Source of the DNA: Klebsiella michiganensis
Lineage (GTDB): Bacteria; Pseudomonadota; Gammaproteobacteria; Enterobacterales; Enterobacteriaceae
Direction of reading: 5' to 3'
Assembly (NCBI GenBank): GCA_000963575.1
Contig: CP011077.1
Span: 5,043,634 to 5,107,633 of the forward strand
Length of the DNA: 64,000 bases
Part shown: in pieces, positions 52,408-64,000 of the stretch
Position numbering within the stretch: the stretch's first letter is position 1
How the letters are laid out: each line of letters opens with the position of its first letter
Made by a program: the position numbers and the translations under genes
Notes under the pieces: model-generated
What the model was told of the DNA's origin: nothing
The model's database searches: none
What the model saw: the letters and a program-made list of their open reading frames with translations, nothing else

Positions 52408-53337
52408 ATGAAAAGCACAGGCAAACTCGTCGTTCTTGGCAGCATCAATGCTGACCACATCCTCAACCTCGAACATTTCCCAACGCCAGGCGAAACCGTC
52501 ACCGGGCAGGGATATCAGGTGGCGTTCGGCGGTAAAGGTGCGAACCAGGCCGTTGCGGCAGGGCGCAGTGGGGCAGACATTGCGTTTATTGCCTGTGTGG
52601 GCGATGACGATACCGGCGGCCGTGTTTGTAAGCAGCTTGCCAGCGATAATATCGATACTTCGCCAATCAGTACCATTAAAGATGAAGCGACCGGCGTGGC
52701 ACTTATCTTTGTCAACGGCGCAGGTGAAAACGTGATTGGCATTCACGCTGGCGCGAATGCAGCCCTGACACCTGAGCTGGTGGAAGCGCAACAGCCGAAA
52801 ATCGCCGATGCCTCAGCGTTATTAATGCAGCTGGAATCCCCGCTTGAGAGCGTTCTGGCTGCGGCGAAAATTGCCCATCAGCACCAGACCAAAGTGATTC
52901 TGAATCCGGCCCCGGCCTGTGAACTCTCTGATGAGCTTCTGTCTCTGTTAGATATGATAACCCCGAACGAAACTGAAGCCGAAAAGCTGACCGGCGTGCG
53001 CGTTGAGAACGATGCAGATGCTGCAAAAGCCGCTGAAGTGCTTCACGGTAAAGGGATCGATACAGTAATTATTACTCTTGGCAGCCGTGGCGTGTGGCTA
53101 AGCGAAAAAGGTCACGGCAAACGTGTGCCGGGCTTTAAGGTTAACGCTGTCGATACTATCGCCGCAGGCGATACTTTCAATGGTGCGCTGGTTACCGCAT
53201 TGCTGGAAGAAAAGTCGATGGAAGATGCCGTGCGATTTGCTCACGCTGCCGCTGCAATCGCCGTGACGCGAAAAGGTGCTCAGCCTTCCGTGCCGTGGCG
53301 CCAGGAAATAGATGAGTTTCTGCAGCAGCAGAGGTAA
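52408..53337 (+). CDS. rbsK: Ribokinase RbsK
   Basis: Phosphorylates ribose at O5 for entry to the pentose phosphate pathway. It is 309 residues of the PfkB family. The signatures are FGGKGANQAVAAGRSGADI at the N-terminal side and VDTIAAGDTFNGAL, containing the catalytic Asp, near residue 255. Confidence 0.97.
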   Translation: MKSTGKLVVLGSINADHILNLEHFPTPGETVTGQGYQVAFGGKGANQAVAAGRSGADIAFIACVGDDDTGGRVCKQLASDNIDTSPISTIKDEATGVALIFVNGAGENVIGIHAGANAALTPELVEAQQPKIADASALLMQLESPLESVLAAAKIAHQHQTKVILNPAPACELSDELLSLLDMITPNETEAEKLTGVRVENDADAAKAAEVLHGKGIDTVIITLGSRGVWLSEKGHGKRVPGFKVNAVDTIAAGDTFNGALVTALLEEKSMEDAVRFAHAAAAIAVTRKGAQPSVPWRQEIDEFLQQQR

Positions 53338-53340
53338 GCC

Positions 53341-54333
53341 ATGGCTACCATGAAAGACGTCGCCCGCCTGGCGGGCGTTTCTACTTCTACCGTTTCTCAC
53401 GTCATTAATAACGATCGCTTTGTTAGCGATGCCATTCGCCAGAAGGTTGAGGAAGCGGTAAAAACGCTGAACTACGCCCCTTCTGCGCTGGCTCGCAGCC
53501 TCAAGCTCAATCAAACGCACACTATTGGCATGCTGATCACCGCGAGTAGCAACCCCTTCTATTCCGAACTGGTGCGTGGCGTGGAGCGCAGCTGCTTTGA
53601 ACGCGGCTATAGCCTGGTGCTGTGCAATACCGAAGGCGATGAGCAGCGCATGAACCGAAATCTGGAAACGCTGCTGCAAAAGCGCGTCGATGGATTACTG
53701 CTGCTGTGTACCGAAACGCATCAGCCTTCGCCTGAAATCATCAACCGCTACCCGACTATCCCGACCGTGATGATGGACTGGGCGCCATTTGAAGGGCAAA
53801 GCGATGTGATTCAGGATAACTCGCTGCTCGGCGGGGAAATGGCCACGCAGCACCTTATCGACAATGGCTATACCCGCATTGCCTGTATCGCCGGGCCGCA
53901 GGACAAAACGCCGGCCAGGCTACGCCTGGAAGGGTACCGGAAAGCAATGGCGCAGGCCGGGCTGACTATTTATCCCGGGTATGAAATTATCGGCGACTTC
54001 GAGTTTCAGGGTGGATTTAGCGCCATGAGCGAACTGCTCACTCTGGCGGACAGGCCTGACGCAGTATTTATGGGGAATGATGCCATGGCCGTTGGGGCCT
54101 ACCATGCTTTATATCAGGCTGGCCTCAGCATACCCCAGGACATGGCGGTGATTGGCTACGATGATATTGAACTTGCGCGTTACATGACGCCGCCGCTGAC
54201 GACCATTCATCAGCCTAAAGATGAGCTTGGCGAACTGGCCGTGGATGTGCTTATCCACCGGATGGGGCAGCCCGATCTGGCGCAGCAGCGTTTACTGCTG
54301 ACGCCGGAGCTGGTGGAGCGAAGCTCCGTTTAA
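53341..54333 (+). CDS. rbsR: Ribose operon repressor RbsR
   Basis: LacI-family repressor of 330 residues. The helix-turn-helix MKDVARLAGVSTSTVSHVIN is at the N-terminus, and a periplasmic-binding-protein-like ribose domain follows. It binds the two cgaaacgtttcg palindromes upstream of rbsD and is itself the last gene of the operon. Its stop codon overlaps that of the convergent hsrA. Confidence 0.96.
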   Translation: MATMKDVARLAGVSTSTVSHVINNDRFVSDAIRQKVEEAVKTLNYAPSALARSLKLNQTHTIGMLITASSNPFYSELVRGVERSCFERGYSLVLCNTEGDEQRMNRNLETLLQKRVDGLLLLCTETHQPSPEIINRYPTIPTVMMDWAPFEGQSDVIQDNSLLGGEMATQHLIDNGYTRIACIAGPQDKTPARLRLEGYRKAMAQAGLTIYPGYEIIGDFEFQGGFSAMSELLTLADRPDAVFMGNDAMAVGAYHALYQAGLSIPQDMAVIGYDDIELARYMTPPLTTIHQPKDELGELAVDVLIHRMGQPDLAQQRLLLTPELVERSSV

Positions 54334-55724
54334 GGTTTGTGGCGTTCTTTAATTAAGTTGCGCCCGTCTTTGGGGCGCAGCAGCAGAAATACCGCCGAAG
54401 AGACCAGCGTTATCGCACCCATCGTCAGCAGGGTGTAATGGAACTGTTCGATGGTATTGACGCTCTCAACACCCTCCCATGCCCGCAACACTGCCGCGCT
54501 TACCGCAACCCCAAGGCTGATTGAAAGCTGCTGAGTCACCGCTAACACGCTGTTGCCGCTGCTGGCGTTCTCATCCGTCAGGTCAGCAAGCGTGATGGTA
54601 TTCATGGCCGTGAACTGCGTCGACATCGCCATCCCTAATATAAAGAGGGGAAGGATCAGCAACCAGACTTCCATTCCCGGTGACTGTAGCGAGAACTGGG
54701 CAATAAGCAGGCCGATGACGAGGGTGATGCCGACCAGTGTTTTACGATAGCCTAGCCAGCGCAGCACCTGAGTCACCGTCGATTTGGCCAGTAACGAACC
54801 AACTGCCGTAGGCGCCATCATGCAGCCAGCCAACAGTGCCGAATAACCAAATCCCACCTGTAGCATAAGTGGCATTAAAAAAGGCACGCAGCCGGTGCCG
54901 AGACGTGAGGCTATATTGCCGACGATACCAACGGAGAAGGTGCGCGTCTTAAACAGAGGCAGGGGAATAAGCGGGGTTGGAACGCGGCGAGCATGCCAGA
55001 CATACGCCAGTAGCAACAAAACACCGCCCAGAATAACCAACATGCCTATATAGCTGGCAACAATCCGCTCGCCAAATAGCTCAACGCCGCTGGAGATCAG
55101 CACCAGCCCCGCACCAAAGAGCAGGAAGCCGCTCATATCAAATCCGCGTTTAGGCGTGGTGAAATTGGGCATGTATTTGCGGGCATACAGCAGGCCCAGA
55201 ATGCCAATCGGAATATTGATTAAAAAGATCCAATGCCAGCTTGCCCAGGTCACCAGTACGCCACCGAGCAGTGGGCCGATAATCGGGCCGACCAGGCCTG
55301 GCATGGTGACAAAGTTAAGCACCGGGAGTAATTCGCTGCGCGGATAAGCCCGAAGTAGCGCCAGACGGGCTACCGGCATCATCATTGCCCCACCAATCCC
55401 CTGAATCACGCGGAAGATGACCAGTTGAGTTAACGATCCGGACATGGCGCAGGCGAAGGAGCCAAGGGTAAACAAGCTAACAGCCAGCATAAATACGCGG
55501 CGTGTGCCGAAGCGATCGGCTAGCCAACCGCTTACCGGGATAAGCATTGCGACGGTTAAGGTGTAGCTAATAATGGCGGCCTGCATGGCCAACGGTGAGC
55601 GATTCAGGCTATGGGCTATTGCCGGGAGCGCGGTGTTAAGAATGGTGGCATCCAGCGCCTGCATAAAGAAAGCCATCGCGGCTATCCATGGCAGGCCGGC
55701 CATGCTGCGTGCTGTTTTCGTCAT
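54330..55724 (-). CDS. hsrA: MFS transporter of the DHA2 (14-segment) family, HsrA
   Basis: Inner membrane protein of 464 residues with about 14 hydrophobic segments and the MFS motif GWLADRFGTRRVF at about residues 66-78. It resembles multidrug exporters; the substrate is unknown. In E. coli hsrA (yieO) lies in the same place between rbsR and yieP. It is convergent with rbsR and 30 bp downstream of yieP. Confidence 0.88.
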   Translation of the reverse strand: MTKTARSMAGLPWIAAMAFFMQALDATILNTALPAIAHSLNRSPLAMQAAIISYTLTVAMLIPVSGWLADRFGTRRVFMLAVSLFTLGSFACAMSGSLTQLVIFRVIQGIGGAMMMPVARLALLRAYPRSELLPVLNFVTMPGLVGPIIGPLLGGVLVTWASWHWIFLINIPIGILGLLYARKYMPNFTTPKRGFDMSGFLLFGAGLVLISSGVELFGERIVASYIGMLVILGGVLLLLAYVWHARRVPTPLIPLPLFKTRTFSVGIVGNIASRLGTGCVPFLMPLMLQVGFGYSALLAGCMMAPTAVGSLLAKSTVTQVLRWLGYRKTLVGITLVIGLLIAQFSLQSPGMEVWLLILPLFILGMAMSTQFTAMNTITLADLTDENASSGNSVLAVTQQLSISLGVAVSAAVLRAWEGVESVNTIEQFHYTLLTMGAITLVSSAVFLLLRPKDGRNLIKERHKP

Positions 55725-55754
55725 TATTATCCTGAAGGTTATGTACGCCTTAGA

Positions 55755-56453
55755 CTACCGATGAGCGACGGGTTCCTTTAACAGCGCCAGGCAGGCGTCA
55801 AAGGCGGCCTGCTCCTCTCCGTGAGTAATGGCATCAACAATCGCCTGATGTAAATCGAGCTTAATGACTTCGTTATCGGTAATCGCGGTGAAGTAATTGT
55901 AATAAATAGACCTGAATAAGTTCGCGAAAGATGTCATGAAAGGGTTACCACTCATTTCATAGATGAGCTCGTGGTAGGCCATATCCACTTCAATCCAGCG
56001 CTGCCGGTCAAAGGCCGTCTGCAGTTCCGTCATTTGCGTCATCAATTGAGCCAGCCTGGTACGTTGCTGCTCATTACTATTAATAGCGGCTAATGCGCAG
56101 GCCTGCGGCTCCAGGCTATTACGCATAATCAAAAACTCTTCTACTACATGGCTGAAGTTATCTTTGGTCATCCACCAGGCTATCAGTTCCTTATCAAGGA
56201 AGTTCCAGTGGCTGCGGGGCATGACGCGAGTGCCAATTCTTGGGCGAGGTAACAGCATGCCTTTTGCCGCCAGAGTCTTTACGGCTTCACGAACGGCGGT
56301 CCGGCTGACGCCAAAGAGATCACCCAGCTCCATCTCGCCCGGAAGAATGCTGCCTGCCGCATATTCGCCCTTAAGAATTCGCTGGGCTAATTTCTCAGCC
56401 AGCACATAAGAAAGGTTTTTTTGGGCAGCGAGTTGTTGAGTGGATAAAGACAT
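55755..56453 (-). CDS. yieP: GntR/FadR-family transcription factor YieP
   Basis: Regulator of 232 residues. The N-terminal winged helix includes MELGDLFGVSRTAVREAVKTLAAKGML, and an FCD-type helical effector domain follows. The E. coli orthologue also stands between hsrA and the rrnC operon. Its ligand is not certain. The upstream region adjoins the rRNA promoter region. Confidence 0.93.
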   Translation of the reverse strand: MSLSTQQLAAQKNLSYVLAEKLAQRILKGEYAAGSILPGEMELGDLFGVSRTAVREAVKTLAAKGMLLPRPRIGTRVMPRSHWNFLDKELIAWWMTKDNFSHVVEEFLIMRNSLEPQACALAAINSNEQQRTRLAQLMTQMTELQTAFDRQRWIEVDMAYHELIYEMSGNPFMTSFANLFRSIYYNYFTAITDNEVIKLDLHQAIVDAITHGEEQAAFDACLALLKEPVAHR

Positions 56454-56603
56454 GACGCAATTCCTTTAGCTGTATTACTTGCCCTAGTATGCCACCGGCA
56501 GTGATTTTGCGGTGATTTATGCAGCAAATATCCCGTATTTGCTGGCTTTCTGCGCGCTGCTGGTGAAAAAGAATGCGGTCAGAAAGTTTTTTCAAATTAG
56601 GGG

Positions 56604-56631
56604 TTGTCAGACTCTGAGAACTCCCTATAAT
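56604..56631 (+). promoter_or_regulatory. rRNA operon promoter P1
   Basis: TTGTCA, 16 bases, TATAAT, with an A/T-rich UP element just upstream (56581-56599) and a GC-rich discriminator (gcgcctcc) after the -10. Confidence 0.92.
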
Positions 56632-56713
56632 GCGCCTCCACTGACACGGCGAAGCGGCTTCAAAAGCGGCTTAACAACCCGGGAGTCAGTCAGATGAAAG
56701 CGAAAATAAACGC

Positions 56714-56741
56714 TTGACTCTGAAAGAGGAAAGCGTATTAT
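56714..56741 (+). promoter_or_regulatory. rRNA operon promoter P2
   Basis: TTGACT, 16 bases, TATTAT, 110 bp downstream of P1, as in enteric rrn operons. Confidence 0.9.
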
Positions 56742-56780
56742 ACGCCACCTCGAGTTAGCAAGCGAAAGCGACTGACTCAC

Positions 56781-56792
56781 TGCTCTTTAACA
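56781..56792 (+). promoter_or_regulatory. boxA antitermination site in the rrn leader
   Basis: tgctctttaaca is the exact enteric rrn boxA. A second copy lies in the 16S-23S spacer at 58703-58714. Confidence 0.9.
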
Positions 56793-56926
56793 ATTTATCA
56801 GACAATCTGTGTGGGCACTCGCAGGATTGATATCTCAGCATCTTAGGATGCAAACAAATATCAAGTCTTGAAGAGTGACTACTGATTTTATAAACAGTTT
56901 TAATTCTTTGAGCATCAAACACTTTT

Positions 56927-58466
<1,540 letters not shown>

Positions 58467-58551
58467 CCTAATAGATACAACCCGCGTAGTGCTCACACAG
58501 ATTGTCTGATAGATGTAGAGAAGCAAGGCGTCTTGCGATTGAGACTTCAGT

Positions 58552-58627
58552 GTCCCCTTCGTCTAGAGGCCCAGGACACCGCCCTTTCACGGCGGTAACA
58601 GGGGTTCGAATCCCCTAGGGGACGCCA
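58552..58627 (+). tRNA. gltT-like: tRNA-Glu (anticodon TTC)
   Basis: A 76-base cloverleaf from gtccccttcg to ggggacgcca, with anticodon loop ctttcac and encoded CCA. A single Glu tRNA in the 16S-23S spacer is the arrangement of the E. coli rrnB/C/E/G class. Confidence 0.97.
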
Positions 58628-58702
58628 CTTGCTGGTATGTAAGTGAAAGTTGCGTGCCGTTATATCTCAAAACTGACTTGAAAGAGTCACGTTTGAGATA
58701 TT

Positions 58703-58714
58703 TGCTCTTTAACA
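58703..58714 (+). promoter_or_regulatory. boxA site in the 16S-23S spacer
   Basis: tgctctttaaca lies between tRNA-Glu and 23S, as in E. coli. Confidence 0.85.
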
Positions 58715-58839
58715 ATCCGGAACAAGCTGAAAATTGAAACGACATGTCGTCTCGTTCTTCCGTAATAAAGAATGAGGTTAAGACATGTTCGAGTCTCTCA
58801 AATTTTCATAATCTGAAGCGAAACATCTTCGGGTTGTGA

Positions 58840-61756
<2,917 letters not shown>

Positions 61757-61844
61757 ACAACACCGAAGGTGTTTTTAGAGAGAGATTTTCAGCTTAGTTC
61801 AGGATTATATTGATGGTCACGAAGTGACGGTCAATAACAGAATT

Positions 61845-61964
61845 TGCCTGGCGGCCGTAGCGCGGTGGTCCCACCTGACCCCATGCCGAACTCAGAAGTG
61901 AAACGCCGTAGCGCCGATGGTAGTGTGGGGTCTCCCCATGCGAGAGTAGGGAACTGCCAGGCAT
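61845..61964 (+). rRNA. rrf: 5S ribosomal RNA
   Basis: 120 bases from tgcctggcggccgtagcg to actgccaggcat; the two ends pair, as in enteric 5S. Confidence 0.97.
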
Positions 61965-62116
61965 CAAATTAGCAGTAATGGTCAGTAATACGAGGCAGTT
62001 CACTACTCTCAGAGAGTAGGACTGACGAACCGAAAGGTGAGTCTGAACGCTGCGAAGCAGCGGCCCGTAGGGTGAACGGAAGTTCATCAACTGCCAGGCA
62101 TCAAATTAAGCAGTAA
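61952..62116 (+). repeat. Direct repeat of the 5S 3' end
   Basis: aactgccaggcatcaaatta then gcagtaa occurs at 61952-61977 and, with one extra a, at 62089-62116. The second copy has only the last 12 bases of 5S plus its downstream flank, a likely remnant of a former tandem second 5S gene. Confidence 0.75.
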
Positions 62117-62154
62117 ACCGGGGCAACAAACCGGTAGTTGTAGAAAAATTCGGT

Positions 62155-62231
62155 GGAGCGGTAGTTCAGTCGGTTAGAATACCTGCCTGTCACGCAGGGG
62201 GTCGCGGGTTCGAGTCCCGTCCGTTCCGCCA
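62155..62231 (+). tRNA. aspT-like: tRNA-Asp (anticodon GTC)
   Basis: A 77-base cloverleaf from ggagcggtag to ccgttccgcca, with anticodon loop ctgtcac and encoded CCA. It is the distal tRNA of the rRNA operon. No tRNA-Trp follows, unlike E. coli rrnC. Confidence 0.97.
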
Positions 62232-62240
62232 CTTATTTAA

Positions 62241-62273
62241 GCCCTGAGTCTTAGACTCAGGGCTTTTTTTGTC
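62241..62273 (+). terminator. Rho-independent terminator of the rRNA operon
   Basis: The stem gccctgagtct / agactcagggc is followed by seven T. Confidence 0.95.
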
Positions 62274-62408
62274 TTTTAAATTCCATCATCAACCGCGACA
62301 TTGTTGCTGATTTAGCAAAAATCTTCTGCATTTATCCGTCTTTTTAACCAAAGTGCTCCCCGGCATACTCAGCCTCATACAAACGCACATCCTATAATGA
62401 GGTTAATA

Positions 62409-63215
62409 ATGGCAATTCCTGCATTCGGTCTGGGCACTTTCCGCCTGAAAGACGACGTCGTCATCGCATCGGTTAAAACTGCACTGGAGCTGGGCTATCG
62501 CGCGGTAGATACTGCACAAATCTATGATAACGAGGCGGCCGTTGGCCAGGCTCTGGAGGAGAGCGGTATTCCACGCGGTGAGTTGTTTATCACCACCAAA
62601 ATCTGGATTGAAAATCTTAGCAAAGACAAACTGATCCCAAGTCTGAAAGAGAGTCTGGCGAAACTGCGTACTGACTATGTCGATCTGACCCTGATCCACT
62701 GGCCATCGCCAAACGATGCCGTACCGGTCGCTGAATTTATGCAGGTGCTGTTGGCAGCGAAAGAAGCTGGTTTGACTCGTCAGATTGGTATTTCAAACTT
62801 TACCGTTGAGCTGATGCAGCAGGCCATTGACGCTGTTGGCGCTGAAAATATTGCGACGAACCAGATCGAACTGTCGCCATACCTGCAAAACCGCACCGTT
62901 GTTGAATGGGCTAAACAGCATAACATCCACATCACGTCCTATATGACGCTGGCGTATGGTAAAGCACTTGCGGATGAAACCATTGGCCGCATTGCACTGA
63001 AACATCAGGCCACGCCTGCACAGGTGATTCTGGCATGGGCGATGGCTCTGGGTTACGCGGTTATTCCTTCTTCCACCAAACGTGCGAATCTGGAAAGCAA
63101 CCTGCAGGCGCTGAACCTAAAGCTGGATGCAGAAGACATGGCGGCCATTGCTGCCCTGGAATGCAATGACCGCCTGGTAAGCCCTGAAGGCCTGGCTCCT
63201 GAGTGGGATAACTAA
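62409..63215 (+). CDS. dkgB: Aldo-keto reductase DkgB (2,5-diketo-D-gluconate reductase B, methylglyoxal reductase)
   Basis: NADPH-dependent reductase of 268 residues. The catalytic Asp and Tyr are in DTAQIYDNEAAVG near residue 40, Lys in TTKIW and His in LIHWPSP. The NADP site is in VIPSSTKRANLESNL. The start MAIPAFGLG matches E. coli; an ATG four codons upstream was not used. In E. coli dkgB lies downstream of rrnH. Confidence 0.95.
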   Translation: MAIPAFGLGTFRLKDDVVIASVKTALELGYRAVDTAQIYDNEAAVGQALEESGIPRGELFITTKIWIENLSKDKLIPSLKESLAKLRTDYVDLTLIHWPSPNDAVPVAEFMQVLLAAKEAGLTRQIGISNFTVELMQQAIDAVGAENIATNQIELSPYLQNRTVVEWAKQHNIHITSYMTLAYGKALADETIGRIALKHQATPAQVILAWAMALGYAVIPSSTKRANLESNLQALNLKLDAEDMAAIAALECNDRLVSPEGLAPEWDN

Positions 63216-63221
63216 ACCAGA

Positions 63222-64000
63222 TTACGGCCCTTCAGGGGGCCGTTTTACCGCTTCGCTTAGAAAATCGATAAAGGCCCGGATACGGGTACTGACCGCACGG
63301 TCGCTGTAGTACACCGCGCTGAAAGGCATATTGACCGGTAAAAGCTTATCGGCAAGCACCTCGACAAATTCTCCGCTCTCAATCTCTCTATCAATCATAA
63401 AATCCGACAGGCAGGCGATGCCGTTCCCCGACAGGCACAGCTGTTTAAGCGTTTCGCCGCTATTCGAAGATAACCCTGGCTTTATCTCAAAAAGCTGCCC
63501 ATCCGCCTGTGAAACCGGCCAGCGGTTAAGGGAGGACGGTTCTGTAAAGCCGAGGCAGACGTGATTCACCAGATCGGCGGCACTCTCCGGCGTGCCGTGA
63601 GCCGCCAGATACTCAGGTGAAGCAATAATCTTGCGATAGCTGCTAAAGAGCGGACGAGCACGTAGGCTCGAGTCGGTTAAATTGCCGACGCGAATCGCCA
63701 CATCGACTTTACGTTCAATGAGGTTAATGAACGTTTCTGAAGAGACAAGCGAGAGCGTCATTTCCGGGTAGCGTTCGCGGAACGGTTTTATCAGCGGCAT
63801 CAGTAAATGCAACATTACCGGCGTTGCGGCATCGATACGCAATAATCCCCGCGGCGTCTGTTTGCTTTCCATCACTTCATTTTCGGCGGCGGCCATCGCC
63901 TGCAGAATCTGCTGCACATTACGGAAGTAGCGTTCGCCTTCCTCCGTCAGGCTTAGCTGCCGGGTTGTGCGGTTGAGTAGGCTCACCCCCAGCTTCATCT
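63222..64000 (-). CDS. yafC: LysR-family regulator YafC, N-terminus beyond the window
   Basis: About 259 C-terminal residues are visible, starting inside the helix-turn-helix region (MKLGVSLLNRTTRQLSLTEEGERYF). The LysR effector-binding domain is complete. In E. coli yafC lies next to dkgB, convergent with it, as here. The regulon is unknown. The true start is to the right of base 64000. Confidence 0.93.
   Translation of the reverse strand, partial: MKLGVSLLNRTTRQLSLTEEGERYFRNVQQILQAMAAAENEVMESKQTPRGLLRIDAATPVMLHLLMPLIKPFRERYPEMTLSLVSSETFINLIERKVDVAIRVGNLTDSSLRARPLFSSYRKIIASPEYLAAHGTPESAADLVNHVCLGFTEPSSLNRWPVSQADGQLFEIKPGLSSNSGETLKQLCLSGNGIACLSDFMIDREIESGEFVEVLADKLLPVNMPFSAVYYSDRAVSTRIRAFIDFLSEAVKRPPEGP

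Overview
The window is chromosomal DNA from a member of the Enterobacteriaceae. Almost every protein aligns along its full length with Escherichia/Salmonella-type orthologues, the 16S, 23S and 5S genes are of the enteric type, and the enteric chromosomal origin oriC lies between mnmG and mioC. The genus cannot be fixed from the sequence alone. CheV is present (absent from E. coli K-12, present in Salmonella), and the formate dehydrogenase H is a cysteine rather than a selenocysteine enzyme.

Layout. (1) 1-18037 is a complete formate hydrogenlyase island: leftward hydN-fdhF-hypF (hypF cut by the window edge), leftward hycABCDEFGHI, rightward hypABCDE, then the activator gene fhlA. Sigma-54 promoters and likely FhlA sites can be read. 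A seven-unit tandem array of a 45-bp repeat lies between the divergent hycA and hypA promoters. (2) 18084-21229 carries yajD, cheV (with a flagellar sigma-28 promoter), sodA and yiiM. (3) 21319-25833 is the leftward pstSCAB-phoU phosphate operon with two Pho boxes, followed by a periplasmic hydroxyisourate hydrolase gene. (4) 26752-37518 holds glmU-glmS and the atpIBEFHAGDC operon, with an ERIC element inside the atp operon. (5) 38138-46171 holds rsmG, mnmG, oriC, mioC, asnC, asnA and ravA-viaA. (6) 46396-56453 holds kup, the rbsDACBKR ribose operon with two RbsR operators, hsrA and yieP. (7) 56580-62273 is an rRNA operon (16S, tRNA-Glu, 23S, 5S, tRNA-Asp). (8) 62409 to the end holds dkgB and a truncated yafC.

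How the genes work together. The FHL island encodes the membrane-bound complex (FdhF, HycB-G), its nickel-iron maturation factors (HypA-F, HycI), the anti-activator HycA and the activator FhlA, so fermentative hydrogen production from formate is self-contained here. The central part is the conserved origin-proximal block of growth genes: ATP synthase, glucosamine supply, tRNA and rRNA modification, potassium and ribose uptake.

Main oddities. A stretch of about 120 bp in the 23S gene has nearly every changed base turned into C, which looks like a consensus error. The rRNA operon has rrnC-type neighbours on the left (hsrA, yieP, tRNA-Glu spacer) and rrnH-type neighbours on the right (tRNA-Asp, dkgB, yafC), so it is either a real inter-rrn recombination product or a false join. 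A dispersed palindromic repeat family has entered several operon gaps and appears to supply the start region of hypF. I did not find a convincing unknown defence or biosynthetic system; most of the window is core genome.
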